This document shows, piece by piece, positions 12,501 to 21,584 of a DNA stretch of 64,000 nt. The notes beneath the pieces are model-generated. The model was not told the origin of the DNA, searched no databases, and worked only from the letters and a program-made list of their open reading frames with translations. A program made the position numbers and the translations under genes. Origin of the DNA: Anaeramoeba flamelloides (taxonomy: Eukaryota > Metamonada > Anaeramoebidae); contig JANTQA010000032.1 in NCBI GenBank assembly GCA_027625915.1, forward strand, positions 12,850,001 through 12,914,000. Direction: 5' to 3'. Position 1 is the first letter of the stretch. Every line of letters begins with the position of its first letter.

Positions 12501-13514
12501 AATAATAGAACTTTAAGAAACCAGTACTATATTTTTTTAGGGTTTATTATTGGTTTCTTTGATTGATTAATGTATAGGTTTTCTATAACAAAAAAACACG
12601 CTTTTTATTTTGAAACACGCATTAAATTTTTTTGCACACTTTATTTTGACTACAGTATATTGACAAATTGAATCGAAAAGGGAATGTTCTTTTTTATGAA
12701 GGTAACCAAATCAAAATTGAGTAAAGATTAGGCTATAACTGAAAGTGATGAATATTAAGCCAAAAAAATATTTGTAGAAATATTTTTTGAAAAAATAAAA
12801 CTATTCAATTTAAGAAATTTAGTAAAATTTAAATTAGCACACTAGTTTTTTGTTGAGTAATAGAATTTTTATCATTAATTCAAAAGAACAGTTTTCTGTT
12901 CTTGTTTGTAATTTATTCACTTTTTCAGTAAAAAGAAATCGGTTTATTCGTTTATTCCAAAAGGTAAAATCAGTAATAAATTTAAGGTTTTTAGGTTGAT
13001 TTTCTAAAAATGGTATTTTTAGAAATCTAAATTTGTGTTCTAACGTGAACTGTTTTTTGTTTTCTGTTTTTTTGTTTTTTGTTTTTTGGTTTTGGTTTTG
13101 GTTTTGGTTTTGGTTTTTAACCTAAAATTTGTCGCTTACTTTTTTAATATCGTTTGGTTTAATTACTTCGTCTCTGTATGAAGTTTCCTTTATTAACTTT
13201 ACAAACAGGTTTGCTCTGTCGTCTAAATCAATTTCTTCAAGTACCGAATCAAAGTCAATTTTTGGTGCAAGAATTATCATAATATTAACTAAAGCGAGGC
13301 AATCACGAAAGTCTTCTGAAAAATTTGTGATTCTCCACGTCTGTGACGCCTTTTTCGCTTGGAAGTTTGCCCATCTTAATAGCACATCAAGCGGATCTGC
13401 ATTTTCAATTTTTTCATCAGGATCATTCGCTAAGATTTTTAATTGAGGATTATCATTGTACAGATACCAGAAGTTTTCGACTTCAAATGGAAGATTCCTT
13501 CTTGCTTTGCTCAT
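3590..13514 (-). CDS. Calponin-homology + RasGAP-like + PH protein, 1405 aa, two exons
   Basis: Exon 1 is 13131-13514 (128 codons) and exon 2 is 7423-3590; the intron 7424-13130 starts GTAAGC, ends AATAG and is phase 0. A long frame that opens only at a TTG (7318) extends in frame a further 35 codons to this acceptor. Residues about 40-150 form a CH domain of fimbrin/plastin type, with DPLDVLLRWANFQAKK in exon 1 and the last helix NALEIAKFLARLF in exon 2, exactly where CH domains continue after the I-x-P-x-D-I motif. Then comes a 500-residue Asn-rich linker with a poly-Asn run (coded near 5690-5740). Residues about 850-1150 match a RasGAP fold, with FFCKAILNP and the downstream SLNALQMLSKAITAFSNG. 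The arginine-finger segment reads TIYDSIGLSLLIQY and has no Arg, as in IQGAPs. A PH domain ends the protein (about 1280-1390). Likely a cytoskeleton-linked Ras/Rac effector or scaffold rather than a proven GAP. Confidence 0.85.
7868..8718 (+). mobile_element. Short inverted-repeat DNA element, family A, copy 1
   Basis: The 850-bp block recurs in opposite orientation at 29763-30607, with closely matching stretches such as the segment around CTAGACTAGAGAC and GCAGTACTATTAACAACAA. Both ends carry versions of GCACTACAC followed inward by CATGAAAAAA. No coding capacity was seen, so it is a non-autonomous DNA element or MITE. Superfamily not assigned. Confidence 0.6.
9240..9955. repeat. Possible element bounded by inverted ACCGGTTT
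   Basis: AACCGGTTT near 9245 and AACCGGTT (inverted) near 9944 flank about 700 bp of very A+T-rich DNA in which the words ATAACA and TGTTAT recur many times between 9690 and 9910. No second copy was found in the window, so the boundaries rest only on the short inverted match. Confidence 0.25.
11270..11800. repeat. Degenerate T-rich tandem repeats
   Basis: Five or six loosely repeated units of roughly 60-110 bp, each a T run followed by variants of TTGAATTTTTTTTATTGAGATCCTT. No open frame. Probably slippage-derived intronic sequence. Confidence 0.45.
11827..11911 (-). mobile_element. Possible LTR-retrotransposon reverse transcriptase fossil
   Basis: A short, more GC-balanced island inside the giant intron. 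On the minus strand its conceptual product loosely resembles the region before the PFGL box of Ty3-like reverse transcriptases (ATSGEF ... LPLKRAF). It is only about 28 codons long and clearly a broken relic of an old insertion; no terminal repeats were found. The identification is tentative. Confidence 0.25.
12175..12660 (+). mobile_element. Tc1/mariner-like MITE, family B, copy 1
   Basis: Ends are TATAGTGATCAAAATAA on the left and, inverted, TACTGTAGTCAAAATAA on the right, with matching subterminal CGTGTTTCAAAATA on both arms. A related element sits at 47163-47630. TA flanks and CAGT-like ends suggest Tc1/mariner mobilisation. No transposase frame. Confidence 0.55.
13087..13117 (+). repeat. 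(GGTTTT)n hexamer array
   Basis: About five perfect GGTTTT units lying 14 bp inside the 5' end of the giant intron (CCAAAA on the transcribed strand). It looks telomere-like but is short and interstitial, so it is best read as a microsatellite. Confidence 0.8.
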
Positions 13515-14844
13515 AAATTATCTTAATAAAGGAACAGCAACAAGTAAAAAGTTGAAAAAAATAATTCAAAAAAATGAAAATTTTACTTGATATTTGATGT
13601 TATCGATTTAGTGCTGTGGCAATAAATAAAAATTTACAATGTTAATTTCACTTTTTCAGTAGTTTAATTAAAAACTTTATTTTCAAAAATACTAACTGTG
13701 GGACTTTTTGTATTTTTTTAACCACTTGTTACTTTGTAATCAAACATCTAGGATGTTAATTTTAAACACCCAGATAACTTTTTAAAACATTAGGTACGAA
13801 TTTATAAAGGTGGGAACAAATAAATGTCAAATTATTGATATTTTACTTAATTCAAAACTGGTTATTTCAAAAGTTTATTCGTTAATTTAACTCTTATTAC
13901 ATATTTGTTAAAAGTAATAGAGCACTTAATAAATAAATGTTGACAATTATTCAATTAAATCTGATAAATAACTCGTTTATCAACTTTAGGGAATAGATCG
14001 TTCATTTTTAAAAAAAAATTATTTTTCTCAATTAATTTTCAGTCATAATATCTGAATCCTTTTTTTGTTCTATTTTAGGATAAAAAAAGAAAAAGAAAAA
14101 CTCTTTGTAACATTTCTTTTTTGATAAAACTTTATTTTTAGTAATTAATGAGTGTTTGTGTGTCAAAATAACTTTTGAAAATTTAATCTTTTTTCAAAAA
14201 GGTTAGAAAAATGACCTTGGGTATTTGTATATAGATTTTCCTCATAAAGGGAAAACAATTTAGACTTTTTTTACAAAAATAATGTTTTCTAAAAAGTAGA
14301 AATGTGTAATAACTTTTTTAAACAAACCAGTTGTACAATTTTTTGGAACCATCACTTTCCTACAAATAATCAAGAACTGAATTTTATTTGGATTGTATCT
14401 CCGATCTTTTTAAAATTATTTTACTAAAAAATTAAAGATACAAAAAATGTAATTTGTGAGATATTGGGTCAAAAAATAAAAATACAATATTAGAAGTTTT
14501 TTTTATATTAAAATAGCTTACTATTTCTTTACAAACCATTTTCTTCTTTTTTAGGACTATTTACAACATTAATTATCTTCCAAATATTTTATCCTTAATA
14601 TAAAGACTATTTTTTAATTGTTGAAAATCGAAATTTAGTATTAATATTTTTAATTATTATCGATGAAGTGTAAATTACACTCTAGTTGCCATTAGACTTC
14701 AATTTCTGAAGGGAAATTTAAGTGGGAAATCATAGATTTCATGATTATAAATTAATGAAAATAATTTCAAACATTCATGATTTGAAATTATTTCTTTAGG
14801 ATTTATTTCTTTTAATTTGTTTTGAAAAACCAATCTATCTTCTT

Positions 14845-15060
14845 TTATTATTATTATTATTATTTAAGGGGGGTTATTAGCCCCTCTTGTGTGCCAAAAC
14901 CAAACTATCTTTTTCATAGGTACAGCATACCCATAAAAAATGATTTATATTTTCCATAATACCCTTCTGTTTTACTTTAAACATAAAGGACAAAATTTAT
15001 ATGAATTTTTATTGATTAAATAGTAATATCTATTAAAGCAGTTAGTAAAGGTTTGGAATT
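14845..15060 (-). mobile_element. LINE (non-LTR retrotransposon) 3' end, remnant with (AAT)n tail
   Basis: On the minus strand the translation shows NRYYYLINKNSYKFCPLC and then, one frame over, ENINHFLWVCCTYEK: the zinc-binding tail (zf-RVT, CxxC...HxxxxC) that ends many non-LTR reverse transcriptases. It is followed by two stops and by a (TAA)n microsatellite at 14845-14865, the simple-repeat 3' tail expected of a LINE. The same family occurs at 27815-28342 (NRYSYVYDKNK...DHFLWNCPFYEK). The copy is 5'-truncated and has a frameshift between the CxxC and HFLW parts. Confidence 0.65.
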
Positions 15061-15920
15061 TTAAAATTGCTGAGTTAGGGGGGGTAACTTAAATATTTTT
15101 GAGTTTTAAATAAATACTTTGGATATTTCATTATGATAAAATATTTTTGGGGAGTGTCGTCAAGTGCATATGTTGTTGTCGAGTACCGTCAAGTTTTTTT
15201 TTTTTTTAATTTTAGAAACAAAAATAAAATTTCAAAAATTTTCTTTTAATTTCTTAAAATTAAAAAAAACAGCAATTATCTTTTCCAGAATTCAAAAAAG
15301 TAGAGTAAAATCAAAATTATACTCTATTCTTTTAAATTTTGGAAAACCTAACAACACTTCCAACTTGTAGAATTCTTAATTTAGTAATATATTACAAATT
15401 GAAGTTTTTCGAGGAATTCAGCTTTAGAAGACAATATGAATCACATTCAATTGTAACAAACTTTATTTTGAGACTTTTTTTGGGTTGGTAACATTCTGAT
15501 AAAGAATAAAAGAAAAGATTAGAAATAAAAGTAAGATAAATAAACCAATAATAAAAAAATCACAAGATTCACAAGTTCATCTATTCAGATAACAAAAATA
15601 AAAATACAATATACTTACAATTACAAAAATTTTACAACATTTCTTAATTAAATATAGATTTCTTTGGATCCTCAATAGCAAAAAATTCAAATTTTACAAA
15701 AAAAAATAACTCTTTCTCAGTTTCAAGAATTCAAATAAAAAAAAAATTCAGAGGATCATAGTGACAAGAATTTTAATGTATTTCTAATTTAAATATACAT
15801 TTCTTTGGATCCTAAATTAGCAAAAAATTCAAATTAAAAAAATGGTTGAAATAATTCACCATTTCTGAAAATCAAATTTTCAAAAAAAAAAATTAATTTT
15901 GATTATCAAAAAAAAATATA

Positions 15921-16123
15921 TATAGTCAGTTTCGCTTTTAAGATACAAACTTTCTACGAAATTTAAGGCAAAAAAAAAATCTTAAATTAAGGTACAAAAT
16001 TTGGAATAATAGTACAATAAATTTTGGATTAAAAACAATTCCAAATTTAGTGCTTTAATTTGAGATTTTTTTGTGCCTTAAATTTCCTCGAAAGTTTGTA
16101 TCTTAAAAGTGAAACTGATTGTA
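15921..16123 (+). mobile_element. Palindromic MITE, family P, copy 1
   Basis: About 200 bp, nearly self-complementary. Left arm begins TATAGTCAGTTTCGCTTTTA, right arm ends in the inverted equivalent ACTGATTGTA. Arms carry the word AAGGCAC or variants with AAATTTAAGG and AATCT(C/T)AAATTAAGG. TA at each end suggests Tc1/mariner-type target choice. Moderately diverged from the best copies at 35-41 kb. Confidence 0.8.
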
Positions 16124-16574
16124 TGGATCTCATGTAAAAAATTAAATTAACTTTAAAAAATTAATATTTTCTATACTCATATTTAAAAATACTAGTATTT
16201 CAATTTGTACCATTTTTTCTTTCTTTAATTCTGAAATTATATTTACCCAAGTTAATCAAGTTTATATTTACACTCAAGTTTTTTATTAACCAGCTAATTT
16301 ATTTAATAATAATTCAGTAAAAAATGACCAATTTGAAAAATGAAAATAACACACTTCTTTAAAAAAGAGTATAAAAGAGAGACACACATAAACTAAAACA
16401 TTTCTATTTAAAATTAGAAATAACAATAATTTTTAGAGAATTAATGTTGCTCTTTCTCTTTTTCAGAAATTTTTCTTTTTTTTTAATTGTTTTTTTATCG
16501 ATAACCACATATAATTAATTTTAGATCTATTTTCAGGATATATATTTATTATACTATTTTATAACATCATTATT

Positions 16575-16775
16575 TACATTAGTTCAACTTTTAAGGCACA
16601 AAATTTCAAATTAATTCAAGGAACAACAAAATCTCATATTAAAGCCCAAAATTTTGGATAATAGTACAATAAATTTTGGATTAAAAACAATTCCAAATTT
16701 AGTACTTCGATTTGAGATTTTTTTGTGCCTTGAATTGGGTTGAAAATTTGATCCTTAAATTTGAAAGTGGCTGTA
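16575..16775 (+). mobile_element. Palindromic MITE, family P, copy 2 (diverged)
   Basis: Same structure as the other family P copies but the most diverged: the outer arms retain ACTTTTAAGGCACAAA and TTTGAAAGTGGCTGTA. Its loop (GGATAATAGTACAATAAATT) is nearly the same as in copy 1, so these two share a more recent ancestor. Confidence 0.75.
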
Positions 16776-17095
16776 ATATATTTTACAAAAAAATTAAAAA
16801 AATAAAAATAAAAATAGAATAAACTCCATTCCACTCAAAGGTGCCCCGTAAAAAATGAAATAATAATTTTTTTATTTTTTTTTTATTGATTGAAGGGAGC
16901 CATTATAGATCCTCTTACAGCAACCAGGTTTTTTTAATTTTTGTTTTGATAAGAAAATCGATAGATTTTTGAAATAAAACAAAAGGTTAAAAAATATCCT
17001 CATACAGCCTGATTACTAATGGTAAATTAGTAATTTTGATGATAAAGAAAAAAAAATATTTTGGAATCGAGCAGGTTTAAAATTTTTATTGGTTG

Positions 17096-17134
<39 letters not shown>

Positions 17135-17316
17135 TAAAAAAAGAGTGTTTTCAAAGGGTGTTGGTAAAAAATTAAAAAAAAATCAAAGCCCATTTTTATC
17201 AAGAATACTCAAAAAAAGAGACACGGTCCTTTTATTTAAAATTTTATCATTTAATTATATTCGAAGAAACTGTAATTATTTTGTTGAGAGGTAGTTATTT
17301 AGTAGCTTGTATTTTG

Positions 17317-17490
17317 TTACTTTTTGATGAAATCTTTTTTGATAGTTACAATTTTTATTGTTTTTTTTATTTCCAAGTTACCCATACCGACTATTTTCAC
17401 TATCCTTCCAGTATCGGTGGGTAATAACTTGATTTTTCTCCTTAGTAACTCTTCTTCCCAATTAAAAGGAAAATCAACAAATGAAAAAAT
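17317..17490 (-). CDS. Possible orphan 3' exon, unknown function
   Basis: The minus strand has an open frame ending at 17317 whose last 55 residues look unlike random A+T-rich translation: NWEEELLRRKIKLLPTDTGR followed by alternating hydrophobic/Lys strands (IVKIVGMGNLEIKK, IKIVTIKKDFIKK). Codons here are more GC-balanced than the surroundings. No family is recognised, and no matching 5' exon or clear acceptor was found upstream on the minus strand, so it could be a gene fragment or chance. Confidence 0.22.
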   Translation of the reverse strand: MFSFVDFPFNWEEELLRRKIKLLPTDTGRIVKIVGMGNLEIKKTIKIVTIKKDFIKK

Positions 17491-17916
17491 AGAAAAATTA
17501 ATAAAAATCAATTCTTTAATGATCAACATATATGAGATTGTTTAGATATAATAGAAATAATTATATTCAGATGAGAATCAATAATCAAAAAAGAAATACC
17601 CAAACAGACCATAAATTTTTGAAAAAAAATATTTTTAAAGACACCAAAATTAAGAATAAGAAAATTGGGCTTTTTAACCCCTTTTAAAATAAATAGATGT
17701 ATAATTAAAAAATCTTATTGTAAACAATTGTAATTATCCAGGGAAATTGAGTAATTTTGTACCAGAAATTCTAAAAAAGAAAGGTTACACTATTTTTTTA
17801 ACATTTTATTATTATTTTCAAATTGACTTTATAAAATCTAAAAAGAAATAGAAAAAGAATAACAAAAAAATTGAAAAGAAACAAAACTTAAAAAATTTAA
17901 AAAAAAATAAAACGAA

Positions 17917-18114
17917 TATAGCCAGTTCCAATTTTTAGATACAAACTTTCCACGAGATTTAAGGTATAATAAAAATCCCATATTAAGGTACAAAATTCGA
18001 ATTCTAGTAACAATCATTTGTAAAAAAAAATTCCAAATTATATACTTCAATTTGAGATTTTTTGTGCTTTAAATTTCGTTGAAAGTTTGTACCTTAAATT
18101 ATAAACTGACAGTA
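17917..18114 (+). mobile_element. Palindromic MITE, family P, copy 3
   Basis: Starts TATAGCCAGTTCCAATTTTT, ends AAACTGACAGTA. Arms include the shared CAAATTCGAATTCTAGTAA type word found in copies 4-6. TA at both ends. Confidence 0.8.
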
Positions 18115-20131
18115 GAAATTTTACTTAATTTTGAATAATGTAATAAAATAAAAGATTTTGCTCAATTTTTTAAAGTAAAAAAACTAGACACTATACCAAA
18201 TGTGGTGTATTAGTTGCCCAAGAATTTATATTTAGTTTTATCTTTTCAAGACTTGTTTATTTTTAATTGTTTAATTATTAGTTTTTCATTATTGCTTTAA
18301 TTTTTCAAACCAAAAGAGTATTGGCGAAATTGTCAATTCTTTTGTACATTTTTTTTTGGTTTTAAATTATTATTTTTTTTAAATTATGTTTTGAATTCAG
18401 AAATGTGATACATTCGATGTCAGAAATTAATCAATGAATACAACCAAAAAAATAGATTTGAGTATATATATAAATTTGAAACAAATATTTTCTTTTAGAA
18501 GACCAAACTAATAAAAATCATCTATCAAAAGAAACTTGTTGAAATCAAGTATGATAAAACAAAACAATCAAAGTAAATGTTAGTCAGCTTTCTTATTAAT
18601 TATCTTCTTATCTTCTTATTTATTTTTTTCGGGTGTTGGAATGGGGATAAACAAATAATTACCTTTAATTTCTTTTTTTACACTAATTTATTATTTTTTG
18701 GAATTTATTGAAAAAAAAAAATGTGTCTAAAGGATACATCTGGCGTTTCAAAAAAAAAAAAAAAAATAAAAATAAAAAAGTGCTTTTTTCTTCATTCGGA
18801 TCACTATGAACAGCTAATCCGCTACCCAATGATATATATTAGGAAAAAATAATAATGGAAGTAAACTCCTTGATGTTTTCAGTAACTTCTGTGCCTTTTG
18901 GAATTGGATTTTTTAAAACAATTTACTATCATTCATTTAATTATTATTTTTTTTTTTTTTTTGATCTTGAACAATTTTTTAACAATTGGCAAAATTGTTT
19001 ATATTTTTTGAAAAAAAATATTTTAATTGAAAACTTCATTTTTAAAACTTCTTTTTGATGTATCGGACTATATGTTGCCAATATGATAATCTTTTTTCAG
19101 GTTTTTTTTTAATATATTATGAAATAAAAAAAAATTATATTTTGAAATAAATACTCTTATTTTTATTTAATTTCAAGTAGTAAAGAAAACGTTATTAAAA
19201 AAATAAAAAATATTCCGCCATTTTTTGAATTTAATTTTTTTTTTTTATTCAAATTGGTTTGTGTGATTTATGGGATGATATTTATTTTAACAGACTTATT
19301 TTATAGAATTTATTTTTAATAAAAGATATTATTTAATTTGGGTTCAGAAATTCAATTTTTTGATAATTTTTTTTTTACTTTATTTATACGTTAAGTGAAT
19401 ATATATATATATATATATAAATAAATAATTTAAAAGTAATAATATCTATTTGAATCCCCAAAAATCAATAACCCAATGAGAAGAAAGAGATTTTCATAAA
19501 AAAAGAGTTTCAAGAGATCAGTAAATATTTTGGAATTATTATACTAAAAGGAAGAACCTATTCTTGATGTTAACGTTTCCCATATGTTAATTTTTTTTTA
19601 TGAAAATCAATAAAAATATGTGTGTGTTCATCAATTAAGATACTCATCATGAGATTCAGAATAAGAAATTTTGAAAGTTAAACTATTATTTTTTTGTTAT
19701 TTTTTTTGTTTTTAAATTAGAAATACTTCTTTTGAATTTTTTGTCTTTGAATTTACCAAAAAATCTATTTTGGAATTTCTGTTTCTTAATTTCTATGGAG
19801 CAAATATATTTTCAAAAAATAATATCGAGAAAATTTTTCGAAATAAATATTATTTATAATTTTTGTTCATTCAATGTTTTATGTAAATCAGAGTATACAT
19901 TAACTATAATGTTTCTAATTGGTTTTATGATCATTAATTTATTAAGTAGTGCTGAAAACAATAAATTGTATGTTTAGTTGTCTATATGTGTGTCATGAGT
20001 TTGTCATTTTGGTGTTAGTCAGAAGGATGTTTAAGTTTGGAATATTATATTTGTAAAGTAAAATTTGTAAAAATATTTTTCATATTATTAATTTTTTTAT
20101 ATAAATATCACAAGTTGTAGATTTTACAAGT

Positions 20132-20204
20132 GCTTCGCTAGCTCAGTCGGCAGAGCGTCAGGCTTTTAACCTGAATGTCGCGGGTTCGAGCCCCGCGCGG
20201 AGCT
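20132..20204 (+). tRNA. tRNA-Lys (anticodon UUU)
   Basis: A full cloverleaf can be drawn: acceptor GCTTCGC with GCGGAGC (one G-U pair), D arm with the A box TAGCTCAGTCGG, anticodon stem TCAGG/CCTGA around the loop CTTTTAA giving UUU, and a T arm GCGGG/CCCGC with loop TTCGAGC that forms the B box. There is no intron and CCA is not encoded. A run of T follows directly and should stop RNA polymerase III. It reads AAA, the commonest Lys codon in this A+T-rich DNA. Confidence 0.97.
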
Positions 20205-20211
20205 TTTTTTT
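20204..20211 (+). terminator. RNA polymerase III T-run terminator
   Basis: Seven or more T immediately after the tRNA acceptor stem, the normal Pol III stop signal. Confidence 0.8.
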
Positions 20212-21584
20212 AAATCTCTTACCTTTTTTATTTTATTAACACCTGAAGAAGCTATTCTGAGTCTATAAAATTCAATTCTATGAACATTTTTTTTTTTATT
20301 GTAGTTATCAAAAGATCTTATGATGATAAACAAAAAATTGCCTAAAATAAAAATAATTTTGAGGAAAAAATCGAAGGTTTTGATTTAGGTACAAATCAAT
20401 ACAAGTCCAATTATTTTTCTTTTAAAAAAGATTTTGTTTGATTACAAATATAACTGATATAAAGTAAGTGCTATTAATACAATTGTAAGGTTTCAAGAAA
20501 AGAAAAAAGTTTCTTCATATCTTGATCCGAATTCAAAAGAACAAAATCACTTTTTTTCAACACAAAAAGAAATTACTGGTTATTATAAAATATAAAGATC
20601 AACATTTTCATTCAGCTTTCCAAAAAAATCCTATCTCTGATGAATTAAAATCAAATCATCAAAGCTCCCAATTCCTAAAGATAAATGCATAATAATTTAA
20701 GTTGATTTTATAGAATTTAAAAATGAAAAAAACAAGTATAACAAGACTTTACAGGAATTGAATAAAAATTTTGTTCCATTTATTTTGCAACAAATAGTAA
20801 GAAGGAAACAGTTTTTGGTTTTAAGACAACTTAGTATAAAAAGGTTCTAAATAATTTATTTTTATAGCTATTGTTTTGAATTTTACTGATAAATTCAAAA
20901 AAATCACAAACATTTATTAGTTCAATTTCCATTTTTGTTTAAATATTGTAAGCTCTACTTTTAAAGCATTCCATATAAAACAGTTCTTGAAAAAGAATTT
21001 TTTAAAGGTCCAACTAATTTATAAGGTTTCTTAACATTTAAACCAACCAAAAGCTTTAAATCAAAGCTCAAGTACAAAATTTTACAAAATGAAAATGAAA
21101 AATGAACTAAAAATTTTCAAACATCTATTTGAATTTATCAGTATCAAAAAAAAATAAAACAAACATTTTTATTTCAAAGTGATCTCTGGAAATTGAATAT
21201 TTGTCTTGTGTTTATAATACTCAATTTTTTTTATTCTGGATTAAATCAGAATGGTCTGAGAAATTTTAGGTTGCCTTTTGAGCTTCATAGAAAGATCATG
21301 AAATTTCAAAAATTTGGGAAAATAATAAAAAAGTTGAATTTTGAGAAGAAATTTTATTTTTGAAAACACAAGTAATTGAAGGCTAAAAAATAACTAAAAA
21401 TAAATTAAGCACTAAATTTCAAAAGGAATATATAAATAAATTGTTTCATCAGTTGAACTAATTTATTCAAATAAAAATATAAAAGAAGTGTAATTTTGTT
21501 GTAATAGCCAAAGCATTTGAAATAACTGAACATTTTAAAAAAAAATAATAAAATGTTTGAAAATAAAGATCAATAATTCAAAAA
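20212..21584. other. Intergenic, nothing recognised
   Basis: A+T-rich sequence between the tRNA and the 3' end of the multi-PH gene. No repeat with a second copy and no exon was seen. Confidence 0.5.

Larger units (their letters stand above)
7424..13130 (-). other. 5.7-kb intron of the CH-RasGAP-PH gene, filled with repeats
   Basis: Bounded by GTAAGC at 13130 and AATAG at 7424. Both sides are phase 0 and the join restores a CH domain. Inside lie a 0.85-kb inverted-repeat element (7868-8718), a possible element at 9240-9955, degenerate T-rich repeats (11270-11800), a short reverse-transcriptase-like fossil (11827-11911), a Tc1-like MITE (12175-12660) and a GGTTTT hexamer array next to the donor. 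Confidence 0.75.
13515..20131. other. Intergenic tract with repeats, no complete gene
   Basis: Contains a LINE 3' remnant (14845-15060), three palindromic MITEs (15921-16123, 16575-16775, 17917-18114), a possible orphan exon (17317-17490), long A runs such as 17098-17126, and an (AT)n tract at about 19397-19420. The 5' part must hold the promoter of the CH-RasGAP gene; no motif could be recognised. Confidence 0.5.

Noticed and set aside
13087-13117. Telomeric repeat (TTTTGG)n
   Set aside because: Only about five units, interstitial, and next to a splice donor; a microsatellite explains it.
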